From Hibiscus mutabilis (Eukaryota; Streptophyta; Magnoliopsida; Malvales; Malvaceae), in assembly GCA_019671005.1 (NCBI GenBank), contig CM033741.1, positions 6,262,001 to 6,326,000 of the forward strand: a DNA stretch of 64,000 bases, read 5' to 3'. The position numbers and the translations under genes were made by a program. Each line of letters opens with the position of its first letter. Within the stretch, counting starts at the first letter, position 1. The notes under the pieces are model-generated. The model was given only the letters and a program-made list of their open reading frames with translations. It ran no database searches and had not been told where the DNA came from. Below are positions 24,881 through 37,403 of the stretch, piece by piece.

Positions 24881-26820
24881 CACAGTCACCTGCACACACA
24901 GTAACTGTAATTAGATAAGATTTAGATTTGGGCCAACCGGGCCTTGTAATTGGATTTGTAATTGGACTTGGACTTCATTTTTATTTGGGTTTAATATATT
25001 TAATTTTTTTATTTCATTTTATCAGCCCAATTATGTTAATAATAATATAATTAGTATTATAATAGCAACACATACATACGAAAACGTATACTTACATTAT
25101 ACAAACATTAATTAATATAACATTCTAGCATATGTACGTATAATCATACATATAATTAACATAGCATCTATATATTAATCAAATACGCTCATACTCTAGA
25201 TAAATACACGATACACATACATCATTAATACGTATACATACATAGCTTATAATATACATGCACACTCTACCTTATATTTATATTAGCAACATTCATATAT
25301 AATAAATATACATGCACTATTAATATGTATTTACAAATGAAAATGAGTGATTACAAGAGGCTGGCGTGGCAGTTAAAAGAAAATTGTATAATTACACATT
25401 TAGTCCCAGTTATTTACACATTTAATCAATTTGGTTCTAATTTTAATTTAATAAAAATAAATTGATTATTTAATTTATTGGAGGGATTTATTTATTTTTA
25501 TTTAATTTAATTAATTTATTTTCCTCCCCAATCAAATGGTGACACGTGTCACCTGGTTGGAGGGGAAAATGGAATTGGAGGCTGGGGAATTGAACCAAGG
25601 ACCTCGAAAGCAATGGGAGTATTGTATGCTTGCCAATAGGCCAAGCCATTTTCATTATATAAATCACAACTTTTTATATATGTTTTATACCATTTTTATG
25701 CCCAGAAAAATGAAGAGGATAAATAGCATCAAGGGGATTCGAACACATAACCTTAATTTGTAAAGTAGTGTATGCTTGCCACTAGAACAACCATACTTTT
25801 ATTTTATAAAATACAATATTTAATATATATGGTATACAATTGTTAATGCCTGGAAAAAGAAGGAAATGTGATTTTAGGAAACTCGAACATGACATACTTA
25901 TGATACACAAAAACATCTAACCCAATTAAATAAATCTAATAATTAAATTAAAGTTAACAATATTTTATATATATTTTAAATTATAATAAAACTGAGAAAC
26001 CGAGATTTAATCTTCATTTAGCGAATACAAATTCACGAATTATATTAAATTTTTAAACTATAATTTAAAATATATACAAAATATTGTTAACTTTACTTTA
26101 ATAATTAGATTTATTTAATTGGGTTAGATGTTTTTGTGTATCATAAGTATGTCATGTTCGAGTTTCCTAAAACCACATTTCCTTCTTTTTCCATGTATTA
26201 ACAATTGTATACCATATATATTAAATATTGTATTTTATATCATAAAAATATGCTTGTTCCAATGGCAAGTATACACTATCTTACAATACAAGGTCTTGTG
26301 TTTGAATCCCATTGATGCCATTTTCCCCTTCATTTTTCTAGGCATCAAAATGGTATAAAACATATATAAAAAGTTGTGTTTTATATCACGAAAATGGCTT
26401 GACCCAGTGGCAAGCATACAATACTCCAATTGCTTTGGAGATCCTTAGTTCGATTCCCCCTAGCCTCCAATTCTATTTTCTCCCTCCAATCAGGTGACAT
26501 CTGATTGGGAATGGAAAATAAATTAATTATATTAAATAAAAATAAATAAATAAATCCCTCTAATAAGGTGGTGACACGTGTTACCACCTAATTCAATAAT
26601 CAATTTATTTTATTAAATTAAAATTAGGACCAAATTAATTAAATGTGTAAATAACAAGGACTAAATGCGTAATTATGCAAATTTCTTTTAACTGCCACGT
26701 CAGCCTTTCCGTTAGATTTTAACGGTTGGTGGCTATATTGAAACTATATCAATAGTTGAGTGGTCATTTTGATAAAATAAAAAAATCGGTAGCCTCTCTT
26801 ATAGTTTACCCTTAGTTTTT

Positions 26821-29800
26821 TTTAGTATTGGAGTGTACCAAAAATACCGAGTAAAAAAGGACAATTTTTATTCCATTCTTCATCATAGATCTCAGTTGGC
26901 CGAGACCAAAAACCTAGTTTCTTTATATATCTTAAGAAAACAAAACAACCCTTGAAGCTATCACGTTTTTTTTTTATCCATTTTGAGCTTCAAAACTACT
27001 TAAGAAATTTTGTTAAATTATTTACTTAATTTCCATCCTTCAATAAAATATGGTTTATTTTAAATTAGTAAACTATTCAAATAAGTATCGAATATGATTA
27101 TGTCCTTATATGTCATTTACTTGTTTAAATGATTAAACAACTATCAACTATCAGTTAATTTTATCAAACACTTTTATAAAATCAACCAATATAATATGCA
27201 AATTTAATCAACAAATTTAATCAACAAATGCAATCAGCTATCCTCTATCAGCTAATTGCCAAACAGAGCCAATGTATGTACGGTTGGCTCAACCTGTATT
27301 TCTATGACTCCTATAATCTATGAAATATAGTTTATTTTAACGCGAAAACTTCACCCTTTTATCTCATAAAGAAAAAAGACTAATTTGTGTGAAGTATACG
27401 GATTGATTTTGAAATCAAAACAAATAATATCTCGAAAATTCGAATGAATCCGCCCACAACTAATTGAAAGTAGTCAACCTAAAAAGAGGAAACATGTACA
27501 TACATGTTGACTCATGTCAAATTTGGGAAACAGCATCATCATCGTATTTGTTATATTTTTTAATTAATATTTTGAGGAATTATGCCTACAAACTTTAGCA
27601 TGATGGCATCCCAATCAGATTACATTCACAACTCCATTTTGGCTTTTACTTTCATTTCTTACTTCAGCTAGCCATAGTTTTCATGGACCATTAAGAAATT
27701 ATCAAAATTGAATTTGCAACGATTTTATTATTAACATCATAATTTTTGTTTTTTTTTGTTGTTCTTATGATTTTCAGAGCTTTGTCCTGAGTAATTTGAA
27801 CTGACTCGTGTCACAGACCTAATTTTGATGGATGAGTCTCTAAGTGCAGATTTTTTGCATACATAACGCTTCGAACTCAAAACATGTTTAAATAATGCTA
27901 ATTTGCTTACCACTCGGACTAACCCCTGTTGATAACATTATTGTTTCTTTAATAAGAGAACGTAATAAGTTGTTCAAAATTGGATTCACGATCTAATATA
28001 AACTAACATTTAAGTGACGTTCATTATCAGTACGTTTATTTAATATATATATATATATATTTAAAACATAATCCGGTTCAATAAAATGTAAAACAATTTA
28101 TATAAAGCTTAAAACTTGAATGTAAACTAAAGCAAACCTAAATTTGTTATTTTATATTCGTTGTAAAATCTCTCTCTCTATATGTATATATATATATATA
28201 TATTAGATGTCAACTAACTGAATTTTTAATCTATTTGATCTGATAAATTGATATGACCCGTCTTTTTAAAGAAATTTTAAGAAGAGCTATTATTTGATAC
28301 ATTGTCAATGAAAAATAATTTTATGAGCGATTTTATTTTTATTCATAAACCTTATGTGAATGATCCTAAACCTTAACTTCTAAATTCTAAACTCTATGTC
28401 CTAAATTCTAAAATATAAAACTTCAAATCTTAAGAGGGACACATGACAGTATTAAAATCTGGTGATGATTTTTTTTCTCACTACTAATATATGAAATAAT
28501 TTTCCTTTTTGAGAACTAATTCACAGTTTGAAGTCAATGCCCCACTAATGTCTTTAGTGAAAATTTAACAAGGTGGGATGTCCAAAGTTGGTTAATAATT
28601 TAATCTTGATTTTGACCTATTTTCTATGGATTTATGAACTTTAGCCAATGGAATTTTCAAGATGGTTTACATGTATAAATTATACAAGCATAACTCTTGG
28701 CCTCAAATGCTGATTTTAGCTGGTCGAAATTTGTGGCTTTAAATCAAAGTGCAATAATTAAAATGCTAATATAATGCACTATCACACATGCGTTACACAG
28801 CTAATCTTTGCCTATAAGTTGATTGTTGTTCTAATTGGCATAATCACAATTCGGTCCCTAACATTTACTCATTTTTATCACTTTAGCTCTCAACCTTCAA
28901 ATTTTACTTACATTATTGTTTTTTTATGGAAAAACTAATTGGATTGTTAAAATTCTGAAATTATTGACATGACAGGTCATGTGTATTTCATAAAACTAAT
29001 ATATATCTTAAATTTTAAATTTATAATTTTTTAAAAAAATTGTCCATGCGAAGGCACATTATTTCCATTAAAATTGTAATTGTTCATACAATTCTTCTTT
29101 TCGCCCAAAAAAACAATAATTTGCTAAAGTTTTTGGAGGTTGAGAGTAAAAGTACTTAAAAATAACACGGCTAAAGAGGTAATAAATAAATAAATGTTAA
29201 AAAGACTAAAGTTGCTATAAAACCTACTAAATTCTCATATTTCATATTGAACTAGGTCGTGATACAGAAAGGAAATCTTCTGCCTTTTTAGTATTTTTAA
29301 TACTAAAAAATTAAATCTAAAGTTTAAGGCTATGAGTTAGGTTATGGTTTAGGGTATTTAGTGCATACAGTTTAAGATTTAAGGTTAGTACTTAAAAATT
29401 AATTGTTTTAATATTGGTGGCAATTGGAAATGTATAAATATCCAACCTTCCGCACTGAAGCTCAAAACTATGGACTATTTTCCAGGCTTCGGTTTTTTTT
29501 TTTCAGTTACTTCGCCTGCTAATGCGAATTGATGCATCGTCACTCCCCAACCACAAAGGCTTATTTATGTGATCCACGTTGCATGCTCAAAAATAATTCT
29601 TTTGGATTGCTTTTTTATTGGCCCAGTAAAAACAAGAAATCCCTTTTTTAATAATCCAAGGTTTTCCCATAAAAAATAGAAACAAATTTAAGTTTTTGCT
29701 TTCGAGTCCTTGAGTATGTAAAAATATTCGCCGAAACATTTATCTATTAAAATCAGGTGTGCGATGCGGGTCGATCTGGATTAGTCAGACAAAACTCGGG

Positions 29801-29862
29801 AATTAAGAGGGCAACCAAAAAAATTAAGGTTTTTGCTTCTTCTTCTTTTTTTACATTTTGAA
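26821..29862. other. AT-rich intergenic with degraded transposon ends
   Basis: No gene is seen. At about 27225-27270 the reversed text GGCTCTGTTTGGCAATTAG resembles a common hAT-type MITE end, but no partner end was found. TA/TC microsatellites lie at about 28045-28062 and 28168-28202. Positions 28830-29230 are a degraded inverted repeat, listed separately. Confidence 0.5.
28830..29230. mobile_element. Degraded foldback MITE
   Basis: The left part ('ggtccctaacatttactc', 'actttagctctcaaccttc') is an imperfect inverted copy of the right part ('ggaggttgagagtaaaag', 'aataaataaatgttaaaaag'). This resembles the MULE-type foldback elements downstream, but no duplication of the target site could be defined. 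Confidence 0.4.
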
Positions 29863-30105
29863 GGAGAAATTACATTATAGGTCATGATCTCAACCAATAA
29901 ATATCATTCATTTCATTAATTTTTTCATGTCATATTTTTACCAAGTGAATCTTACTCATATTTACTATAAATTAAATTAAAAACCAGTTTTTACCAAATG
30001 AAGATTCACTTGATAAAAATATGACATAAAACATTAATAAAATGAGTAGTTTTTATTGGTTAGAACCATAAATAACGTCGTGAGAAGAACCTATATAATT
30101 TCTCC
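29863..30105. mobile_element. MITE copy 1 (about 243 bp)
   Basis: The ends GGAGAAATTACATTATAGGT and, reversed, GGAGAAATTATATAGGTTC are inverted repeats. The interior includes 'cataaataacgtcgtgag'. A second copy lies at 59860-60041. The target-site duplication is not clear. Confidence 0.6.
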
Positions 30106-30350
30106 ATCTTGATTTTTTTTCAAGTTATATATACAAGGTTTACAGTGATAGATCCTGGCACTCTACTCGACTTTAAAGGATAATTAGAGATTTTTTTTAT
30201 AATTATTATATTATTTTTTGAAAAAAAGACTTTATTAAAAATTTCTTCATAACTTGAGTGGACTGAAGATGATACAAGACAATAAAACTAACATTATTTA
30301 TTGAATAGATCATTTAAAAATATCTAAATTTAAAAGGACAATAAAATAAA

Positions 30351-31212
30351 GGATAAACTACACCAGTAGTCACCGAATTATGGTTTTTTTCTATTTTGGT
30401 CACCGAGTTATTTTTTTGGCAAAAATATCACTAACGTTATGTTTTCTTCCTATTTTGGTCACCGAACTATTTTTTTGGTAAAAACATCACTAACGTTATG
30501 TTTCCTTCCTATTTTAGTCACCGAACTATTTTTTTGGCAAAAACATCACTAACGTTATGTTTCCTTCCTATTTTGGTCACCAGCCGTTAAAAACTTAAAG
30601 GTTTTGCTGACGTGAAATTTTATTTTTTAATTTTCCATGTCATTTCTTCTCTCTCCTCGTAAGCAATATATGTAATTTTATAATATTTTTATTCAAACTA
30701 ACAGGATGGTGGCACGTATCACTGCCTATTAGTGGAATAAAATGAATGAAAAATCAAGCCTCTTATGCAGCCAAAGAGATGGTGACACGTGTAACTGTCT
30801 AATAGGATGGTGACACGTGTAAACTGCCTATTAGTCGAATCTCTCTGGCTGCATAAGGGGCTTGATTTTTCATTCTTTTTATTCCACTAATAGGCAGTGA
30901 CACGTGTCACCATCTTGTTAGTCTAAATAAAAATATTATAAAATAACATATATTGCTTACGAGGAGAGAGAAAAAATGACATAGAAAATTAAAAAAAATA
31001 AAATTCCACGTTAGCAAAACCGTTAAGTTTTTAACAGCCGATGACCAAAATAGGAAGGAAACATAACGTTAGTGATGTTTTTGCCAAAAAAATAGTTCGG
31101 TGACCAAAATAAGAAAGAAACATAACGTTAGTGATGTTTTTGCCAAAAAAATAGTTCAGTGATCAAAATAGGAAAGAAACCATAGTTCGGTGACTACTGA
31201 TGTAGTTTACCC
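30351..31212. mobile_element. MULE-type foldback MITE (862 bp) with 59-bp subterminal repeats
   Basis: The element is flanked by a perfect 9-bp duplication TAAAATAAA (30342-30350 and 31213-31221). Its ends are GGATAAACTACACCAGTAG on the left and GGGTAAACTACATCAGTAG on the right when reversed. The left arm holds three tandem 59-bp units starting at 30399, 30458 and 30517 ('gtcaccgaactattttttt...' type); the right arm holds two inverted units. The centre is a second inverted repeat with 'gtgacacgtgt' boxes. No protein is encoded. Confidence 0.93.
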
Positions 31213-31368
31213 TAAAATAAATTATATATTTTTAGAAGAATAAAATATAATTTTTTCATTACTCAACTTACAATTTTTTTAAAATTTTTAAAATTAGAAG
31301 AGCGCGACCCTCACCGATCGCTATTGACTGCCACCGATGGCGTAAAGGGAAACAGTGCATAAGATTTA

Positions 31369-32107
31369 GGGTAAACTATATAAATGGTCCCTCAACTACG
31401 AGCAAATTCTTTGTTGAGTCCCCATAACTATGAGAAGTTATAAATAAGTTCTCCGACTAATCACAACTAACAAATCGGTTCAATTTCGTTAAAAATAAAT
31501 GACTGAGACATGGTTGTTAATAAAATTTGTATAATAACAAATTTAACCCTTAATATTTACATTTTATTTTGATTTGGCCCTAAAATTAAAATTTTAGCTC
31601 TCAACATTTAAATATTACAACATTTTATTCTCTTAAGTCTTAAACGTCATCTTCTTCCCTTCTAAAAACAAAAAAGTATGCATCTCCTGCTGCAGGTAGC
31701 TCATCGTAGATGACTACGGTAAACATCAATGGAGGTTTTGATTCTCCAACAGTTTTACACTACTCATATAAATGAGGTTGTAGATGACAACCGTTAACAT
31801 TATTGTAGGTTGTTTTAGAAGGGAAGAAGATAAAGTTTAAGATTTAAGGGACAAAATATTGTAATATTTAAATATTTAGAGATGAAATTTTAAATTTAGG
31901 ACCAAATTAAAATAAAATATAAAAGTTGAGGGTTAAATCTATTATTATACAGATTTTATTAACTGTTACATCATCAGTCCTTTATTTTTAACGAAATTGG
32001 ACCAATTTATTAGTCGCAATTAGTTAGTGAACCGATTTGTAACTTCTCATAGTTAATCGATTCAAAAAAATTAGGTCATAGTTAGGGACTATTTATGTAG
32101 TTTAACC
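31369..32107. mobile_element. MULE-type foldback MITE (739 bp)
   Basis: A perfect 9-bp duplication TAAGATTTA lies at 31360-31368 and 32108-32116. The terminal inverted repeats are GGGTAAACTATATAAATGG and, reversed, GGTTAAACTACATAAATAG. The arms pair through most of the element around a centre near 31740. It starts only 147 bp after the duplication of the previous MITE. No coding capacity is seen. Confidence 0.93.
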
Positions 32108-32116
32108 TAAGATTTA

Positions 32117-33245
32117 TTGATACCACCGAAACGCGTGTGCAAATTATAACCCCGAATTTCAGAGAATACAACAGAAACAAAAGCCTAAGGACCCGTTCGG
32201 CAGCACATAAAAATATTATTTAATTTTTAATTTTGTTTCAGAAATAAATTATATTAATTGTTTAAAAATATTTTAAACTGATGTTTTATATAAAAGTACA
32301 TTAATAAATTATTAAAAATATTGTTACGGTAAGTTGCATTGATATATTTTATATATTAAAATATTGATAATTCTATATATTATTAAATTAAATTATTTTT
32401 ATTTGGAACCCAACAATTGTTTAAGTGTAAAAGTGGATGATATTCATCTTAGGAGATATGGATTCAAATCGCTTTGTTTACGAGATTTATGTGTATTGTC
32501 AAAGGGTTAAAATTATGTATAAACAGATAATATCTTATAATTACCTTTAGACCATTCAAAAAATTTATTTTTTATTTTAAATATTATATCTAAAATAGAT
32601 ATTTTATTTACTTAAAAATACTTTTTGACAATAATATCAAACACTAAAATTTTAAATCAAACAATTCAAAATATTTTTAAAAGCATTTTTCCTCACGTAC
32701 ATTCCAAAAGCAATGTCATTTAACTTTAATCAGCAATACACACGAGACCACAAAACTAAAATCACAGAACTCTGACGGTAAATATTTTATATATTATATA
32801 ATACACTACTTTCACAGTAAATCTTTATAATATTTTAAATACATATAAATATATATTAACAAGAATTTTTTAAATTTTAAGAAAATGATTAAAAATTTTC
32901 AAATATTTAAATGGTCTATTGATTATTCTAAAAAATCAAACAATTAAAGGATAATTTTCTAAAATTTTGTGGCCATAGTACCATTAAAGGTTTATATAGT
33001 CAGTGATACAAGCAAATTTTATGGTATAGGCTGAACCTATAAAATTTTAGGGTAAAAATAATTTTTTAATAAAAATGCATAAAAACTTCTTAAATTATAT
33101 ACGAATTTTAAATTTTTTTGGGGATGGTCGTTCCTTCAGCCCCTCGGTCCACTCAACGCGTAGTGAGATCTAAATCACAAAAAAAAAACTTAAATTTAAG
33201 TCTACATATAATAATTTATACACTCAAACTTAAAATATTTTAAGT
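32117..33245. other. AT-rich intergenic segment between foldback MITEs
   Basis: No gene is seen. Positions 32190-32210 read 'aggacccgttcggcagcaca', a text often found at hAT MITE ends, with no partner seen. A dispersed repeat at about 32403-32570 has an inverted relative at 56640-56815. Confidence 0.5.
32403..32570 (+). repeat. Dispersed repeat, copy 1
   Basis: The blocks 'cccaacaattgtttaagtg', 'gatgatattcatc' and 'ttcaaatcgctttgttt' reappear in the same order, on the opposite strand, at about 56640-56815. The element class is not known. Confidence 0.55.
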
Positions 33246-33254
33246 TTTAAATTT

Positions 33255-33817
33255 GGCTTAAACTAAAAAACAGCCCTCAAACTATACATTTTTTCTTCTT
33301 CTGTTTTTAGCTCTTAAACTATGATTTGGGCAAAATAGACCTTTAAACTATCATTTTTGTCACTTTAAGTCCTTAAACTATTTTTGGTCAAAATAAGTAC
33401 CTAAACTATGTCATTTTTCTTCTTTTAGTCCCCAAAACTATCAATTAGTCAAAAAATCTCTGTGATGTGTCAACATCTTATTAGCCGAAATAATTTTCTT
33501 TTGACTTAAATAACTATCGAATTTAAAATGACCAAAAATGATAATTTAACAGCTTATTTTGATATATGATATTTTAAAATTTAAAAAAGAACATAAATAT
33601 TTATATATGTTAGAAAAGCCTATAAAATGATATTTTTGTAACCATAGACTTAAAGTGACCGAAAATGATAGTTTAAGAGCTTATTTTGCCCAAATCATAG
33701 TTTAGGGACTTAAAGTGACAAAAAATAATAGTTTAAGGACCTATTTGCTTAAATCATAGTTTAAGGGCTAAAAACAGAAAAAAGACATAGTTTGAGGGTT
33801 GTTTTTTGGTTTAAGCC
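33255..33817. mobile_element. MULE-type foldback MITE (563 bp)
   Basis: A perfect 9-bp duplication TTTAAATTT flanks it (33246-33254 and 33818-33826). The ends are GGCTTAAACTAAAAAACAG and, reversed, GGCTTAAACCAAAAAACAAC. The arms carry several 'ttaaactatcattttt' type units in mirror order. No protein is encoded. Confidence 0.92.
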
Positions 33818-33826
33818 TTTAAATTT

Positions 33827-35524
33827 TAGTATTACCATTAAAACAAGGATTGAAAATAATTTAAGCTTTTAAATTTCAAAATATGCATAATTAACGTTAT
33901 TCATTTTATAAACTTAATTATATTTTACGATATGGGATAATGTTACCCGAACTTTACATATATATTTTTTTAAAAATTAAATGTTTATACCTGAAATATA
34001 TTCGAACGTAAACACTATGTAAAAACTGCTCTGTTAAGTTCAGACTTTCGGAGATAAGCAACCGATGTATGTATGTATGTCAACTCACCTGTCTTCGTAA
34101 AAGCTTTCCAAGGCTAAGTTAATGTTGGTCGTGCTACAAAATCATGGAGTTTGATCAACAGCAAGAAATAATTAGATGTGCCAACCCGGTGCCAAAGCTG
34201 TTTTGGTGACTTAGTTGACGTGTTACGTACCAGTGTTACATACGTTTAATACATAATCATTGGTTGAGTTCTTTCGTTGAAAGTCCGGAGACAGACCCTT
34301 GTATTATACGTGTGTGTGTTTTAATAGGTAACTAACTAATATCTGCTGCAAAATTCAAGCCAAACCCCATATATAATATATGCATACAACTAAAAATGCT
34401 TTCATTTTAGAAACCTCTGCAAATTCGAAGACAAGATGGGAAAGAGAAACAAGATCAAGAAGAAGAATCAAAAGCCAAAACAGGAACAAGATGACAGTCG
34501 CACCAATGCTGCAATGGAGCAACTCTCTTGAATGTTAATTTTGTTTATATATATGATCAAACCGATTTTATTTTTCGAATCAATGATTCCCTATGCAGAT
34601 AATTGGGGTTCAACTTTTAAGTACTAATGTTAAAAACAAATGCATTGACCAGCTGAGCTATGGTCGATTCCGTTTCTCTTACGTTAAGATTAAACAAGAA
34701 CATTCGGATGGTAAAATTATCCGACTCTGTTGGGTCCCGACCCGTCACATCAAAAGCTTGGCTTGAGGGGAATGACTTGCAAACCCTACAGCCACCTTTA
34801 AAGGCGCTAAATCTCTAATAATATGTAGATGGTTTTACGAGGTATGTTCGTTTGTTCATCTACCGACTCTCAAACTGGCCATGAATAAAATTTAAAAAGA
34901 ACAATAATGCAAAATCAATATATTTTCGGATCGTATTGAACCTGAAATTAATTCCTGTAAATTTTCCACAAACCTGGAGACATTAATGTAAAAAAAAAAT
35001 TTGCCCTTTCTAAGAATCTAAAGAGTTTTAAGATCATTCGCATAATTTATGGTTAGAATTTAAATTTTAGAATTTTAGTATTTAAAGAATAATTATATAA
35101 ATTTGTGTATTTTTACACATCATGTGTATCAAATAATATATTTAAATACCCCTCATTATTAATTATAGTCGGTCCAATAAGATGAGACCTTAATTCCTTA
35201 AATAAGGTTAGAAGTTTAAATCCTAAACGAATAAAACTGAATTGAAAAAGAAAAATGAATTATACTCTGGTGATTTTTCGCTCATTTTCTCTTGTTTCCA
35301 AGGGAACAAAACATATAATATGCATCAAATCAATATTTGACGAACAGTTAACCTTTAGTATGGCAACATTGGTGCGTTCACAGAAAAGGCACCGGAGAAA
35401 ACGAGCATCACAGTAACAACAAAAACTCTTAACAAAAGTGTTTGGAGCTCCTCATAAGATTTTATTTGAGAAAATTTTATAATACTATAGTTTTGCGAGT
35501 TTGGTTCTTCTGGGAAAAAACACT
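33827..35524. other. AT-rich intergenic between MITE cluster and OGDH pseudogene
   Basis: No confident gene is seen. A short basic reading frame lies at 34436-34531 and is listed separately. The last few hundred bases are the 3' flank of the minus-strand OGDH pseudogene. Confidence 0.5.
34436..34531 (+). CDS. Possible 31-residue Lys-rich micro-ORF or gene fragment
   Basis: ATG to TGA encodes MGKRNKIKKKNQ, then KPKQEQDDSRTNAAMEQLS. The region is less AT-rich than its surroundings and the start context (agacaagATGGG) is reasonable. The composition resembles the N-terminus of a basic nuclear or nucleolar protein cut off by a stop. I do not recognise it. It could be chance, a first exon of an unseen gene, or a relic. 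Confidence 0.2.
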   Translation: MGKRNKIKKKNQKPKQEQDDSRTNAAMEQLS

Positions 35525-36177
35525 TCAGATAACGGCATGACACTTGATCGGTTCAGGTTGAGTCGCCTTCTGCACGAGCTCGACTTGTTCCTTCACATGA
35601 ACAGAATAGAAAACAGTCGCAGTTGAAGCAGACGGAGCACGACCCAAGTATCTGATATCCTCAAAAGTTCCTCTACCCAGAGAAGTCATTGAAGTCGCAA
35701 GTCGGGGTGCAATGTAACTAAATGCACCCATGTTCATTGGTTCTTCTTGGGTCCCTTGCTTATCAAAACCAGGATGGCCTTGAACATCATCGAATTCAGA
35801 AATATTTGATTTGCAGTCCTTGTGACGAAGCAAGTTTTGGGGGGACATGACAATAAGTGGTTTACGGAATTCCCTGTGTATCTGAGAGAGAGCAGAGAAG
35901 AAACGATAAGAAAAGGAAAATGGAAAGACTTTCTCTAATGTTGAAACAAAGTTTAAGAACTATTAGTTGCACTCACATGTCGCCGCAAAACATGGAAGTA
36001 ATTAGCAGGTGTTGTAACATTAACCACCTGCCAGTTGCACTCCTGAATCTGCTTACGAAGAGTCGGATCCATCTTAGGTATCACAAAAGGATGGTCATCA
36101 CTCATCTGCAAAATTATTATAAAAATCTAGCTATAAATTCAAAATAAAGTCTTTTTCCCCCTTGGTTTTCATGTATA

Positions 36178-36890
36178 TGTCACGGGGCTAGGGCTCAACC
36201 CTAGTGGATCCGTGCGGCCTTAGACGCCTTTGACGCTAATCGGTCGATTCTCGCGCCTAAGTAAGCCTTCAACCAGCCTTGCGAGTACTCCTGCTCGACA
36301 ACGGCTTGGACAAGCCCTCCAGGCTTCGATGGATGCGGAAGCGCTTTAAGCACTATGGTGGCTACTCTTGGCCACTCGAGAGGCAATTAGCTCAAAGAGC
36401 TTTAGAAACAAAGACAACTAAAAGGGATGAGAGGAGAACTAAAGTAAATGCCTCAGGGTCTTATTACTCTTCTCAAATGAGAGAATGAATGGAATGAGAT
36501 GGATTGGATAATACAAATGAGAGTGGGAGGCTCTCTATTTATAGTTGAGCTCCCACTCAATCAATGGTCCGGATCGATTTACATGGATGGCCAGGATTAG
36601 CCCAAATCCTTACAAGAATCTCTAGTCTAGGAAAGAATATCAAATCATACCTAATTACATCAATTAGTAGGTTTCTTTCCTCAGATAATTGATCATACCC
36701 GATATGGCAAGATTCCTCGTTTGACTTCTTGTCTCCTGCCATTTCTGAAAAGCTAGTGTGATCGGGCTCTCTAGCATTCTCCAAGTGTTGGGCCAAGTCT
36801 GGTGGTCTTGGCAAGTCCGATGATCCGCTTTGAACCCCTTGGGCGGATCCTTGTGCAACTGTCTCAGACCAAAAGGTTTGGGCCATGACA
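36178..36890 (-). repeat. 3' LTR of the gag-only element (713 bp)
   Basis: It is bounded by the 5-bp inverted ends TGTCA/TGACA and preceded on the minus strand by a purine-rich tract. The first 535 bp (plus coordinates) match 38877-39411. Confidence 0.85.
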
Positions 36891-37403
36891 CTCTCCCCCA
36901 CTGAACTTGGCGACGCCTTCGTCACTGCACTAGAACGATCCTGGGTAGGGCCTTCTTAGATGCTGCTACCTGTTGCCTCGGCTTGGTGCTGTTCCCCCAT
37001 ATGAACTACTCGCCTCGGCTCCTGCCGCCATGGATTTCCTCGATCCTCTGCACCATTACTCACATCGTCTTGGTGGCTTCTCGACGTCTCGTCTTGCTCA
37101 TGTCCCCCCATAAGGACTGCTCGCTTCGACTCTTCCCGCCAAGTGATGTCGTGTGCTATGACGCCTTCAGATACATCACCGTTGTAGGAGCTTTCTCCTA
37201 CAAGCCTCAGTTTGCCTTGATCCCGCGACAAAGTCTTAGGTGTTACCATGTTGAACACCGGACGAACTCTCAGACTCGTCAGCCCATCAGTTTGGCTCCT
37301 TAGAACTCTGAAAGGTCCCTTCTATGCTTTGTCTCCCCCGCATCGATGGTTAGGTCCAACTCGACCTATGCTCATCAAACTCGGCAAATCAAACTCAAAA
37401 ACA

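Larger units (their letters stand above)
22489..25355 (+). mobile_element. Complete solo LTR family A (2,867 bp) inside the foldback MULE
   Basis: The element begins TGTAGCGATG and ends GAGTGATTACA (TG...CA). It is flanked by a perfect 5-bp duplication AGAGG at 22484-22488 and 25356-25360. The borders are confirmed independently, because the MULE's other arm reads straight through this point. Near the start is the widespread plant block 'ggagtcgccaccgg' (about 22632) followed by 'gggttcgggagtcggttacg' (22687). It shares its 3' two thirds with 1853-4620. No coding capacity is seen, and its length is unusual for a solo LTR but known for plant Gypsy elements. Frames around 24420-24914 are GC-rich chance frames overlapping on both strands. 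Confidence 0.92.
22350..26811. mobile_element. Foldback MULE (Mutator-like, non-autonomous) interrupted by a solo LTR
   Basis: The left end GGGTAAACTATACGGGAG and the reversed right end GGGTAAACTATAAGAGAG are matching terminal inverted repeats. A perfect 9-bp target-site duplication TTAGTTTTT lies at 22341-22349 and 26812-26820. After removing the LTR at 22489-25355 and one AGAGG copy, the remaining element of about 1.6 kb is almost a complete palindrome with its centre near 25980-26060: the left arm resumes 'ctggcgtggcagttaaaag' at 25361 and the right arm has 'cttttaactgccacgtcag' at about 26686-26704. Short frames in the arms are mirror images and not genes. No transposase is present. Confidence 0.92.

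Noticed and set aside
24422..24914. Several frames of 64-129 codons on both strands in the second family A LTR
   Set aside because: Arg/Ala/Pro-rich chance frames caused by a GC-rich patch; the same region in the other LTR copy is not open in the same frame.
25370..26700. Frames of 64-76 codons in the MULE arms
   Set aside because: They are mirror-image translations of the palindrome arms, with no domain.
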